35,857 nt of DNA. It comes from Microcystis aeruginosa Ma_SC_T_19800800_S464. GTDB lineage: Bacteria > Cyanobacteriota > Cyanobacteriia > Cyanobacteriales > Microcystaceae. This document shows positions 1-9,000 of the stretch, in pieces. The translations under genes were made by a program, and so were the position numbers. Position 1 is the first letter of the stretch; each line of letters opens with the position of its first letter. Where the stretch lies: the NCBI GenBank assembly GCA_007095785.1, contig SFBL01000060.1, positions 1 through 35,857 of the forward strand, in the 5' to 3' direction. The notes beneath the pieces are model-generated. The model worked only from the letters and a program-made list of their open reading frames with translations, ran no database searches and had not been told where the DNA came from.

Positions 1-18
1 ACAAAACAACTATGATTT

Positions 19-219
19 TTAAGTTCTGTCATAAATTTCTTCTCGTTTCATAAATTCTAAATTATCAACCTCTATAGGATTTTCCAACAGGTATTCAATC
101 ATATCAATTTCAGTTTCACCTTTATTGAGTTGATTTTGAGCTTTAAATGCGGCAATAAGTACCTGTATCTGCTGAATTTGTTCAGGTTTAAGTCCAGTTA
201 CATTAATATTTTTAATCAT
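19..219 (-). CDS. Small antitoxin-like hypothetical protein (66 aa)
   Basis: A 66-aa acidic, soluble protein with no membrane segment. The N-terminus (MIKNINVTGLKPEQIQQIQ) has a short strand followed by a predicted helix, a layout I associate with small cyanobacterial antitoxins paired with PIN or MazF/RelE toxins. This is a resemblance only; no DNA-binding motif is certain. The start is supported by an AGGG Shine-Dalgarno a few bases upstream and a TATAAT-like -10 on the minus strand at 247-252. A toxin partner would lie to the left, outside the window, because only 18 bases remain after the stop. It could equally be an orphan gene of another function. Confidence 0.55.
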   Translation of the reverse strand: MIKNINVTGLKPEQIQQIQVLIAAFKAQNQLNKGETEIDMIEYLLENPIEVDNLEFMKREEIYDRT

Positions 220-760
220 GGCTACCCTAGAATGATTTTTACTTTAATTATACTAATTACACCCTCTCACAATAATGCTCTTACTTTTTTACATCTTTGA
301 CTAAAATTATCGGTGTTTATGAAGAGTTATTAAAGAGACGCAAACTCCGTCGCTTACGTCCCCAATTCATCCCCAATCAAAGTTTACCGCTTGGATAACC
401 GAGAAATAACCCGTTTAAAGTCATATCATCCTGTAAGGAAAATTAGCCCAACTTTTTTAACAATTGTCGGCAAAATTTTGCTTGCTTTTTTCACGGCTTT
501 TTGCAATAATATTTTTATAAGACTTTATATATAATGGGGTGGTGGCACTTAAAAAAAGATAGACAGATTCCCATTATAAGAAAAGTATAACCGAAGCCGC
601 CGCCCAAGTCAAGGGATCACTCCTTTTTTTTGAGAAGTTTTCAGAAAAAAAAAATCAAAGAGGCAGCCGGAGATATTCGGTTTTTCTTCACTTTTTGGGC
701 GAAAAAACCCTTTTAGGATGCCTATAATAGGAGAGAGAAAGGGTTAAAAACTAAAAAAAA
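220..760. other. AT-rich intergenic region and long leader
   Basis: No confident gene. A 33-codon open frame without ATG (TTG at 297, stop at 396-398), rich in Arg/Lys/Leu, may be a gene remnant but cannot be supported. The right half is rich in A and T homopolymers. Two TATAAT hexamers on the plus strand (530-535 and 723-728) are candidate -10 boxes for the pseudouridine synthase at 761. The first would give a leader of about 220 nt that includes complementary AACCGAA (589-595) and TTCGGTT (676-682) segments. No good -35 box was found for either. Confidence 0.4.
530..535 (+). promoter_or_regulatory. Candidate -10 box for the 761-3152 gene group
   Basis: A perfect TATAAT inside an AT-rich tract, followed by a G-rich stretch. 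The best upstream TTGCAA (501-506) is 23 bp away, too far for a standard sigma-70 promoter, so the assignment is weak. A second TATAAT at 723-728 is closer to the gene. Confidence 0.3.
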
Positions 761-1507
761 ATGGCGGAGAGAGTCCAGAAAATCCTTGCCCAGTGGGGAA
801 TTGCCTCCCGAAGAAGGGCGGAGGAAATGATCGTAGCCGGCCGGGTGAGACGGAATGGCAAAATCGTGCAGTTAGGAGAAAAAGCCGACCCCGAAAAAGA
901 CCACCTAGAGATAGACGGAAAAAAAATTGAACCGGCCAATCGTCCCCAAAGATTGTATATACTGATCAACAAACCCATTGGTGTGGTTTCTACCTGTCAG
1001 GATCCGCAAAACCGGCCGACGGTAATTGACCTTTTGCCCGACTCCCTCGCCAACGAGACAGGGTTACATCCCGTAGGAAGGTTGGACATTAACACCACTG
1101 GGGCCTTACTCCTCACCAACGACGGTCAACTCACCCTCACCCTCACCCATCCCCGTTATCATTTGCCCAAAACCTATCGGGTTTGGCTAGATGGTACAAT
1201 TGATCTAACTGCTCTCCAGCGTTGGCGAGAAGGTATCCTCTTAGAGGGAAAAAAGACCTTACCCGCACAGGTTGAAATTCTCAAGCAAACCGACCAAAAA
1301 ACCCTACTAGAAGTTATTTTAGTGGAGGGAAGAAATCGGCAGATTCGCTGTGTAGCTGAAGAATTAGGTTATCACGTCCTGAAACTTCATCGCAGTGCCA
1401 TCGGTCGTATTCAACTAAACTCCGGTAATAAATCCCCCTTACCCTTGGGTCATTACCGTTTTTTAACCCTTGATGAACTGAAATATTTAACAAGCCAGAT
1501 TAACTAA
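761..1507 (+). CDS. Pseudouridine synthase, RsuA/RluB family
   Basis: Isomerises a specific uridine to pseudouridine in ribosomal RNA. Residues 1-58 form an S4 RNA-binding domain ([19 protein letters not shown]). The catalytic core follows, with the family motif [17 protein letters not shown] and the catalytic aspartate at D109. A late motif [10 protein letters not shown] is also typical. The length (248 aa) matches RsuA/RluB/RluE enzymes. The sequence alone does not decide between a 16S (RsuA) and a 23S (RluB) target; cyanobacterial members are usually annotated RluB-like. It leads a tight plus-strand group with the RodZ-like gene 26 nt downstream. The start is preceded by an A-run and only a weak GGG, so its ribosome-binding site is poor. 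Confidence 0.9.
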   Translation: MAERVQKILAQWGIASRRRAEEMIVAGRVRRNGKIVQLGEKADPEKDHLEIDGKKIEPANRPQRLYILINKPIGVVSTCQDPQNRPTVIDLLPDSLANETGLHPVGRLDINTTGALLLTNDGQLTLTLTHPRYHLPKTYRVWLDGTIDLTALQRWREGILLEGKKTLPAQVEILKQTDQKTLLEVILVEGRNRQIRCVAEELGYHVLKLHRSAIGRIQLNSGNKSPLPLGHYRFLTLDELKYLTSQIN

Positions 1508-1533
1508 GCTGAAAGTCAGCCCCTAATAGCGAT

Positions 1534-2295
1534 ATGTTTCGCCTTCTCCAATCACAACTCGACCCCCAGCATAAACAGCGCACCAAATTACTGGAAATCG
1601 GCGTTTATTTGCAAAAAAATCGCCTAGAACAGTCCCTTTCTCTCGAGGAAATTGCCCAGAAAACCTTAATCCCGCGCCATCGCCTAGAAGCGCTGGAAGC
1701 GGGGGATTTGGAGTCATTGCCCGAACCGATTTATATTCGTTGGTTAATCAAACAATTTGCCGATAGTCTGTCCCTGGATGGTGAGACGGTTAGCCGGCGT
1801 TTTCCCACCAAGGTAAATAACTTTTTTAGGGGAACAAAACCGTCTTTATCGCTGCCGAGTCTTCAAATTCGCCCGATTCATCTCTATTTTGTCTATTTAA
1901 TCTTAGTTATTGGTTCCGTACAAACCCTATCCCACGTCCTGAAAAAATCGGTACTGCAATCGAATCGCTTACCGCCGCCTTCCTTGCCACAGCAGCAAAT
2001 CGTCCAACCGAAAAGCAATCCCCTTCAACCGGTAGTCAACAAAAGCGGCAATAATCAGCAGCTGGTGGTGGGGGTAAAACTGGAGGATGACTGCTGGCTG
2101 CGGGTGGTGGTGGATGGCAAGACAGAATTTGAGGGTGTGCTGCCCCAAGGAACCCATCGCACTTGGCAAGCAACCCGAGAATTAACCGTGAGGGCGGGTA
2201 ATGCCGGCGGGGTTTACGTTGCGGTTAATAATGCCAATGCTAAACAACTGGGGCAACCGGGCAAAGTCGAGGAAGTCACCTACCGGGCAAATTGA
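1534..2295 (+). CDS. RodZ-like HTH / DUF4115 membrane protein
   Basis: A 253-aa bitopic protein. Residues about 17-90 form an N-terminal helix-turn-helix of the RodZ type (LSLEEIAQKTLIPRHRLEALEAG). A single membrane segment lies at about 114-134, followed by a proline/glutamine-rich linker (145-175). The C-terminal DUF4115-like beta domain (about 178-250) contains DCWLRVVVDGKTEFEGVLPQG. RodZ proteins link MreB filaments to the envelope in rod-shaped bacteria; in a coccoid cyanobacterium the role is uncertain, so only the architecture is asserted. It lies 26 nt after the pseudouridine synthase and 8 nt before the next gene, which suggests an operon. Confidence 0.8.
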   Translation: MFRLLQSQLDPQHKQRTKLLEIGVYLQKNRLEQSLSLEEIAQKTLIPRHRLEALEAGDLESLPEPIYIRWLIKQFADSLSLDGETVSRRFPTKVNNFFRGTKPSLSLPSLQIRPIHLYFVYLILVIGSVQTLSHVLKKSVLQSNRLPPPSLPQQQIVQPKSNPLQPVVNKSGNNQQLVVGVKLEDDCWLRVVVDGKTEFEGVLPQGTHRTWQATRELTVRAGNAGGVYVAVNNANAKQLGQPGKVEEVTYRAN

Positions 2296-2303
2296 GCTAA
2301 TTT

Positions 2304-3152
2304 ATGCAAAAGGTTTTTTCACCCCTCGATCGCCTTCAGGGAGGGTTAATCGGGGCATATATTGGGGAATCCTTGCATAATCAGCCCCTAATACCAGCCT
2401 TTAACTATGAGGCTACGCCAAGAACGACCCTGCTTTTGCAAGCTCTGCAATCTAAGGAAGACTTGCAGATTGTGATCGCAGCTAGGCAGCAGTCGGAATC
2501 GGCGTTATTATTTGTGCTGTTGCCGGAGATTTTAACCTGGCCTGACTATAGGGAACGTTGGCAAGCTAGATTAAATTTTTGGCTGAAAAAGGGCTTAATT
2601 TCCGAGTTAACCCAACAAGAAGCGATAATTTGGGGAGAGGCGGTAGCTGTGTTATTACAGGGGAAAAAGCCTTTAAATCAGTTAATGGGGCAATTACTAA
2701 CTATTAAGCCCAAGAATAAGCTATTAGAGCAGATTGAGTCAGCTTTAGGGCAAAATCATCCCTTAGAGTTCATTTTATCGGCTTGGGCGAAAGATATCTC
2801 ACCTTTAGGTATTGCGATCGCAGCTTCTCTCTATACCTTTCTGCAAACGAGCGAGGATTTCGCCGTGAGCGTCCGTCGTGCTAATTCTAGTCCCTATCAA
2901 CGGCAATTAACCAGCACTTTAGCGGGAATTTGGGCGGGATTGTACAACGGTATCGAGGGGATTCCCCTAGCTTGGCGGCAAAATTTGCCGAAAGAGCCAG
3001 TTAAACAGCAATTAATGGATAAAGCTGGGGAAATCTATCGAATTTCTTTGGGCATATCTCCTCATCTTGTCCTATCTCCTCATACTGCCATCGCTTACGG
3101 GGGAACAATCCAACCCCGTCCTAGCTTAAAATTGGTCTCTCAAGACAGCTGA
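2304..3152 (+). CDS. ADP-ribosylglycohydrolase-like protein, probably inactive
   Basis: A 282-aa mostly helical protein. The opening (LDRLQGGLIGAYIGESL) and the late segment (TLAGIWAGLYNGIEGIPLAWR, about residues 213-233) resemble the first and last helices of ADP-ribosylglycohydrolases. The metal-binding aspartates that define active members (DDT near the N-terminus and a GxDxDT-type motif near the C-terminus) are not visible. If the family assignment is right, it has probably lost hydrolase activity. Related short proteins are known in cyanobacteria as uncharacterised. It starts 8 nt after the RodZ-like gene and is likely co-transcribed with it. Confidence 0.5.
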   Translation: MQKVFSPLDRLQGGLIGAYIGESLHNQPLIPAFNYEATPRTTLLLQALQSKEDLQIVIAARQQSESALLFVLLPEILTWPDYRERWQARLNFWLKKGLISELTQQEAIIWGEAVAVLLQGKKPLNQLMGQLLTIKPKNKLLEQIESALGQNHPLEFILSAWAKDISPLGIAIAASLYTFLQTSEDFAVSVRRANSSPYQRQLTSTLAGIWAGLYNGIEGIPLAWRQNLPKEPVKQQLMDKAGEIYRISLGISPHLVLSPHTAIAYGGTIQPRPSLKLVSQDS

Positions 3153-3189
3153 AGATCGCTGTTATTTGGACTACAGGCGATCGCTGGCT

Positions 3190-3417
3190 TTAATGAGCGA
3201 TCACATCTCCTTCTTCCCAGTCGAGGGGAACATGGGGGAGTTGCCCGGCAATAGACTGGCGTGTGGTGGCGGAAATGCCTTTGGTGAAGATGCGTAACAC
3301 CAGCTGCCCTCTGGCATCTAGACCGATTCCAGTGCCAGTTACACCGGGTTGAGCCATCAACCAAGCTTCTTGGCTGTCACGCAAAGCCAACAACTGTTCC
3401 TGAGTATAATTTTTCAT
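3190..3417 (-). CDS. Small protein resembling the pro-region of the adjacent protease (75 aa)
   Basis: A 75-aa protein. The start chosen is the ATG at 3415-3417 (MKNYTQEQ), because it has an AGGGG Shine-Dalgarno about 8 nt upstream; a longer frame reaches 3453 without such a site. Residues 28-32 (GTGIG), the following strand (LVLRIFTKG) and the ending (VPLDWEEGDVIAH) align with residues 102-106, 118-126 and 148-158 of the protease encoded just upstream (GTGIG, VTLKVYVSE, MPVEIEEVGEIV). It therefore looks like a free-standing version of the protease N-terminal domain. I infer a possible role as inhibitor, chaperone or decoy; no catalytic residues are present. It follows the protease by 123 nt with a hairpin between them. 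Confidence 0.75.
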   Translation of the reverse strand: MKNYTQEQLLALRDSQEAWLMAQPGVTGTGIGLDARGQLVLRIFTKGISATTRQSIAGQLPHVPLDWEEGDVIAH

Positions 3418-3474
3418 TGGTGTTACCCCTATTAAATCGATGGTCGGCGACAAATAAATTTTAGCTGAAACAAT

Positions 3475-3506
3475 ACCTGATCGCCGAATCCTAGAGGCGA
3501 TCAGGT
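3475..3506 (-). terminator. Intercistronic hairpin after the protease gene
   Basis: Perfect 11-bp inverted repeat ACCTGATCGCC (3475-3485) and GGCGATCAGGT (3496-3506) with a 10-nt loop. On the minus strand it follows the protease stop and precedes the 75-aa gene. The downstream sequence has only a weak T-run, so it may act as a partial terminator or RNA processing/stability element. Confidence 0.5.
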
Positions 3507-3540
3507 GTGGAGATTGGCCAGGGGGAAACTTGAGGATAAA

Positions 3541-4698
3541 TTAGCGACTGTTGACAAATCTCTGAATGGAAAGTTGCGAGATCACGGCTCCGATCGGGTT
3601 AGCAAAGGTGAGGCTGTTGTCTGTTCGTCCCGCAAAGAGGAGGGCGACCGGTTGATTGCTGTTTGCCGTCACGATCAGTGAACCAGAGTCCCCACCGCGA
3701 CTAAAGGGATTGCCGCCGATGCCACGGATGCCGATCTGATTGCGGAATTGGGCGGCACCGCAGGAGTAGCCACCGACGGAGATATTGACGTTAATATCGG
3801 TAATCGTGCCGACAGTTGCTTGGGTTGTCCGACCATTTTTCTTCACCGTCATACCTAGGCGGGCGGCGATCGGTGTAGGATTGAGGGTGTAGTTGACATG
3901 ACGCGGATCGACAAAACTAAAAGCTGTCCAAGCAACGGCCGCATCTACCAAGTTAGGTCCCGGACAGTTGACCCGGACAAAATTTTCCAAGAGGGCGATT
4001 CGATCGCCAGGGACAACCCCACCATCAACCCGTCCGGGCTGGATAATCGGATCGCCGATACGGGCGTTGTTGGAATTGGCGATGACGTGGTTATTACTCA
4101 ACAGGCACAGCTTATTATTGCGTAGCACCACTAGACAACCAAGAGTCCCCGCGGTTACTTGCGGATGACCGATGGAGACACCACAACGAACTGGGCGCGC
4201 ATAACGACGGTTATATAACTGGGTGACGATCTCGCCCACTTCTTCTATTTCTACAGGCATACCCCCGATCGAGGTGGGTACGGCGGCAAAAGCACTAGCG
4301 GCAATTGTCCCAGCCACTTTTTCGCTGACGTAGACTTTCAGAGTCACATCGGGGGTAAGCAGTCCACCGACGCTACGAAAACCGATGCCAGTGCCGAGAA
4401 TGCGTTCCCCTCCGGTGTCATAGTCCGCAATCGACTCGGATAGGGAGGCGGTAAAGGTTTCGCTGCCACCGAGGCGCTGTTCTAATTCTTCTTGGGCTGA
4501 AAACCAATCTTGAGTGATACCGATCGTATCGATCGACTCAGAGGCTTCCATTACTTCTAAGGCTTGATTTTCGCTTCCCAAAGGCGCATTGGGATCAAAT
4601 TCGATCACATCTTTATTCGTTGACGATTCCATAGTAGAACCCTCCCGCTCATCGGGCATTTCATAAGGTTGAGTCATTGTTAAAACTACCTTGTTCAC
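3541..4698 (-). CDS. Trypsin-like (chymotrypsin-fold) serine protease
   Basis: A 385-aa frame from a GTG at 4698; the in-frame ATG at 4675-4677 (378 aa) is more likely, as an AAGG lies 11 nt before it. The triad is visible (GTG numbering): H204 in LSNNHVIAN, D252 in LVDAAVAW and S338 in GGDSGSL. Residues 1-95 are acidic and probably disordered. Residues about 98-160 form a separate domain (GTGIG, MPVEIEEVGEIV) that looks like a pro-region and is echoed by the 75-aa protein downstream. No signal peptide or membrane segment is seen, so a cytosolic location or non-classical export is inferred. The substrate is unknown. Similar proteases occur in cyanobacteria and other bacteria as uncharacterised trypsin-like proteins. 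Confidence 0.85.
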   Translation of the reverse strand: MNKVVLTMTQPYEMPDEREGSTMESSTNKDVIEFDPNAPLGSENQALEVMEASESIDTIGITQDWFSAQEELEQRLGGSETFTASLSESIADYDTGGERILGTGIGFRSVGGLLTPDVTLKVYVSEKVAGTIAASAFAAVPTSIGGMPVEIEEVGEIVTQLYNRRYARPVRCGVSIGHPQVTAGTLGCLVVLRNNKLCLLSNNHVIANSNNARIGDPIIQPGRVDGGVVPGDRIALLENFVRVNCPGPNLVDAAVAWTAFSFVDPRHVNYTLNPTPIAARLGMTVKKNGRTTQATVGTITDINVNISVGGYSCGAAQFRNQIGIRGIGGNPFSRGGDSGSLIVTANSNQPVALLFAGRTDNSLTFANPIGAVISQLSIQRFVNSR

Positions 4699-5025
4699 AA
4701 GTTTTTTACTGGGGTTATTATTCCCAAAGTAAGAGAACCGAACATAACCAATTGACTCCTCAACAATTTATTTCTCTTAACTGGAACAAACCCTAGCTAT
4801 AGGCTATCTATACCTCCTATAAATTGACCCCTGTAACCAAGATTTTGAAATATTTATTTGTAAAACTTTTTAGAACTTTATTATCTCTTCTTGTTCGAGC
4901 GAACTCAATTATAGCAGTTATCTTAATGGTTATATAGGAAGTTTTTCCTCTGCATTTCATAGGCAGAGTCCGATGAAATGCGAAAATTGTTGCCTGTTCC
5001 TACTCCAAGACTTTTTCAGCAAACC
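4699..5025. other. Intergenic region upstream of the protease, with nested hairpins
   Basis: No gene seen. At 4952-4960/4973-4981 there is a perfect 9-bp inverted repeat (GCATTTCAT/ATGAAATGC). It overlaps a second 6-bp dyad, CTCTGC (4948-4953) with GCAGAG (4963-4968), so the two pairings exclude each other. The element may be a small repeat or the downstream stem of the aldo/keto reductase transcript, which ends at 5026. The protease promoter should lie at about 4700-4800 but no clear box was identified. Confidence 0.4.
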
Positions 5026-6018
5026 CTACTTAGTTTGAAAGATATTTTGTACCATTTTTTTATCTAAACCTGCGGCAATTTTATCTAATTCTGCTATTTC
5101 CCCACTGTCTAAACTCCATCCTAAAGCACCTAAATTATCCTCAGCTTGCCGAACATTTTTAGCTCCAGGGATAGGAATTGTTCCCTTACAGATACACCAA
5201 TTTAAAGCAACTTGGCTAATAGTTTTATTTTTAGCTTGGGCGATAACTTCTAGGCAACTTATCAGAGGCGAAATAGCGGGAATTAATTGACCAAAAAGGA
5301 AGCGACGTAATCCTGGGGGTAAGTTTTTATTATCTCGATATTTCCCCGTTAATAACCCCAAAGCTAAGGGACTATAGGCAATAATTTTAATGCCCAATTG
5401 ATCACATAGTTCCTTTAATCCTAAGTCAGTGAGAGGATAGGTAGAAAGGAGAGAATACTGTACCTGTAAACTGGTAATAGGAATGCCGCGACTGGCAAAC
5501 TTTTGATAGGCAGACTTCAATCTTTTCGGTCCAAAATTGGATAAACCGACTCCTTTAACTAACCCCTTTTCCAGACAATCCCCCAATCCGTCTAATAATC
5601 CTCCCTCCTGCCATGGCGCATAATTGCCCGTTGACCAGTGCATTTGCACTAAATCCACTGGGCGGCCTAATCTGGTTGCCGAAGCTTGACAAGCTTTCAC
5701 CATGGCATTACGGGTTAAACGCCAAGGATAAGGGGCGAGTTTGGTGGCAATACGGATATGATCAGCGTTATAACCGCTATATTCCCCTGTAAAGCGTCCT
5801 AATAGCTTCTCACTCTGTCCGTTGAGTTTGCCTGTCCCGTAGGAGTCTCCCGTATCAAATAGAGTGACACCCCGCTCGACGCAGAGATTAAAAACCGCTT
5901 GTAACTGGCTATCCATACTCTCATCGTAACCCCAGAGAAGACGATTTCCCCAGGCCCAAGTACCGCAGCCCATGGGGGGAAGGGATAGAGTTTGATGTGT
6001 GACTGTCAAGGGATTCAT
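5026..6018 (-). CDS. Aldo/keto reductase
   Basis: A 330-aa NADPH-dependent oxidoreductase of the aldo/keto reductase superfamily (TIM barrel). The catalytic tetrad is visible: D55 and Y60 in LFDTGDSYGTG, K93 in ATKLAPYP and H127 in VQMHW. Late motifs for cofactor binding (IPIPGAKN and VRQAEDNLGAL) are present. The natural substrate cannot be read from the sequence. It begins 51 nt after the RND pump stop on the same strand, so co-transcription with the efflux genes is plausible, though no metabolic link is evident. Confidence 0.9.
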   Translation of the reverse strand: MNPLTVTHQTLSLPPMGCGTWAWGNRLLWGYDESMDSQLQAVFNLCVERGVTLFDTGDSYGTGKLNGQSEKLLGRFTGEYSGYNADHIRIATKLAPYPWRLTRNAMVKACQASATRLGRPVDLVQMHWSTGNYAPWQEGGLLDGLGDCLEKGLVKGVGLSNFGPKRLKSAYQKFASRGIPITSLQVQYSLLSTYPLTDLGLKELCDQLGIKIIAYSPLALGLLTGKYRDNKNLPPGLRRFLFGQLIPAISPLISCLEVIAQAKNKTISQVALNWCICKGTIPIPGAKNVRQAEDNLGALGWSLDSGEIAELDKIAAGLDKKMVQNIFQTK

Positions 6019-6069
6019 GGGTCAGTTTCTCTGGGTTTTTTCTCAAGCTTTCAGAGAGATATTTTACTA

Positions 6070-9000
6070 CTAAATCGACTTGGGTTTTTGTTTAACAAAT
6101 AATCCCCGCAACCAATAGTAAAAACTATCGATATAAGTAAAGATTACCGGCACAACCACCAAAGTTAATAGGGTGGAAGTGGTAAAACCACCAATAACGG
6201 CAATCGCCATCGGTGCGCGAATTTCACCATCTGCACCCAAAGCTAAAGCAATCGGTAACATCCCGGCAATTGTGGAAACGGAGGTCATAATAATTGGTCG
6301 TAAACGAGAGACTCCCGAATCAATCATCGCCTTAAATTGCGGTTTCCCTGCCTCAATGCCACTCAGGGCAAAATCTACTAACAGAATCGCATTTTTAGTG
6401 ACTAATCCCATCAGTAAAACTATGCCAATTAAAGCGTATAAACCTAACTCTTTTTGGGTAATTAACAGAGCGATTAAAGTGCCACCAATCGATAAGGGAA
6501 GGGAAGTTAAAATCGCTAGGGGATAGAGAAAATTGTTATACAATAAGACCAGAATCCCATAGATAGAAATAATTGCTAAACTTAACGCTCCCAAAAAACG
6601 AGCGAAGATATCGCGCATAATACGAGCATCACCAAAGGGTTCTTCTGTCACCTCTGGGGGTAGGTTTTTCATGATTGGTAAAGCGCGAATTTGTGTCACC
6701 GCACTTCCCAAAGAAACTCCCTCTAAATTAGCTCCAATATTAACCTGACGTTGACGGTTAAAGCGTTGAATTTCCGCAGGTCCACTACCTAAGCTAATTG
6801 TCGCCACCGAGTTAAGCGGTACTAACGTCCCATTACTGCTAGGAACGCGCAAATTTTGCAGAGTTTCTATCTCACTGCGTCCATCATTGGCAATTTTCAC
6901 CCGGATGGGAATTTGTCGGTCAGCAAGGTTAAATTTAGCTAAATTAAACTCATTATCCCCGATTAAAGCTAAAGATGCAGTACGAGCGATCGCTCTGACC
7001 GAGACTCCCTGATCGGCAGCCCGCACGGGATCTGGTTGAATAATGATCTCCGGTTTAACTAAACTTACCCCGGAACTGACCTCGACAAAACCGGGTAATG
7101 CCCGCATTTCTCGCTCTAATTTTTGGGCAGTTTGGGTTAAAATATCGCCATTTTCACTTTTTAAGACAATAGCCACATCCTTAGTGCTTCCTGCTCCCCC
7201 CTGCGCTCGAAAAGTCACTCTTGCCCCCGGTATCTTTCGGAAGTCCAGGCGGGTTTGTTCCTCAAATTGCCGTTGAGTTAGCGGTCGCTGTTCCTTAGGA
7301 ACTAAATTAACATATATTAACCCCGTATTTACCCGCCCCGAATCTCCCGGAATAGCCAAAACATTAGCGACAGCGGGATTTTTTTGCAGTAAACTATTCA
7401 CCTGATTAGCCACGGCAACAGTATCATTCAAAGTCGCACCGGGAGGCAATTCTAGGCCGATCGTACTTAATCCGGTATCCCCAGAACTAAATAACCCTTT
7501 TGGAATCAAGGGAACTAACTGTAAACTACTGATAAAAAAGACCAAAGCCGCCAATAAAGTCAGGATTCGATGACGTAAAGCCCAAGTTAACAAACTTTTG
7601 TAGGGACGAAAACGGGGACGGGAGCTAGAATGAGCCGCATTTTTCAGCTTTTTCGGCTGCAATAGGTAGGCACTTAACATCGGGGTGACGGTGACAGCGG
7701 TTAAGGTGGAAAATAGGGTTGATACCGCCACCGTTACGCCAAAAGGTTGAAAGAATTGCCCTGGCACACCGCCCATAAAAGCAACGGGGAGAAAAACAGC
7801 CATAATGGCCGCTGTGCTGGCTAAAACCGCCAATCCTATCTCTTTTGAGGCATCAAAAGCCGCTTGAAACGGTTTTTTGCCCTTAATTAACTGTTGATCG
7901 ATCGCCTCTACCATACACACCGCATCATCCACCAGATTACCCAAAGCTAAAGCTAAAGCGAGCAAGGTCATACCATTCAGGGTATAGTTTAAGGTCTGCA
8001 TCACCCAAAAAGTCGGAATAATCGACAAGGGTAGAGCCAAACCCGTGATAATCGTGGCGCGCCAATTGCCTAAAAATAGACCCACCGTGATCACTGTCAT
8101 GATGCAACCGATCAGGAGATCGACCAATAAGCTTTCGTAACTAGCACGAATTGAGTCGGCACGGGTAAAAATTAATTGAAATTTAATATCTTCGGGCAGT
8201 TTTTTCTTTAAATTCTCGATTTCTTGACGCACTGCTGTTTCTACCGTCACCAAAGTGCTGCCAGTCCCCCGTAGAATCGAAAAACCCACCACTGGCTGCC
8301 CATCTAAGAGGGCCATTTGTCGAGGATCACTGGAACTATCGCTAACTGTCCCTAAATTGCTTAAGGGGACGGTATCACCGTTAGGTAAAGAGATTTGATA
8401 ATTTCTTAAATCTTCGATCGTTTCAGCGCTGCCGAGGGTGCGGACAGTTTGTTCACTACCACCGATTTCCGATCGCCCCCCGGGTAAATTAATATTAAAA
8501 CTGCGAATTTGGTCATTAACTGCCGTGGCCGTGATAGCGTAGGCGATCAGACGACTGGGATCTAAATCTACACGCACTTCTCGATCGACTCCCCCAACGC
8601 GATCGACTCGCGCTACCCCCGGCACTCCCGTTAAAGCGCGGCCAATTTGACGATCAACTAGATCACTTAATTCGGCGATCGATCTTTTCGGGGAGGAGAT
8701 GGTATAGTTCATCACCGAACCCCCGGCAAATTCTAAACGTTGGACAATTGGATCATTAGCATCCTGGGGTAAATCCTGCCGAATTTGCGCTATGGCATTG
8801 CGTACATCATTGGTAGCGCGATCGCTGTTAGTGCCAAGGATAAAGTTAACGGTGGTGGTGCTGCTGCCTTCGTTAACGGTAGAAGTAATTTGATCGATAT
8901 TACCCAAAGCAGCCACCGCATCCTCGACTTTTTTGGTGACTTGGGTTTCCAATTCCTCAGGACCGGCGCCGGCTTGATTAACGGTGATAATCACGGCCGG

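Noticed and set aside
297-398. Arg/Lys-rich 33-codon frame
   Set aside because: No ATG, no ribosome-binding site and no family; could be a gene remnant but is not supported.
7043-7276. Plus-strand open frames inside the RND pump gene
   Set aside because: These are shadow frames opposite a strongly conserved coding sequence; the same holds at 6173-6526 and 8785-9033.
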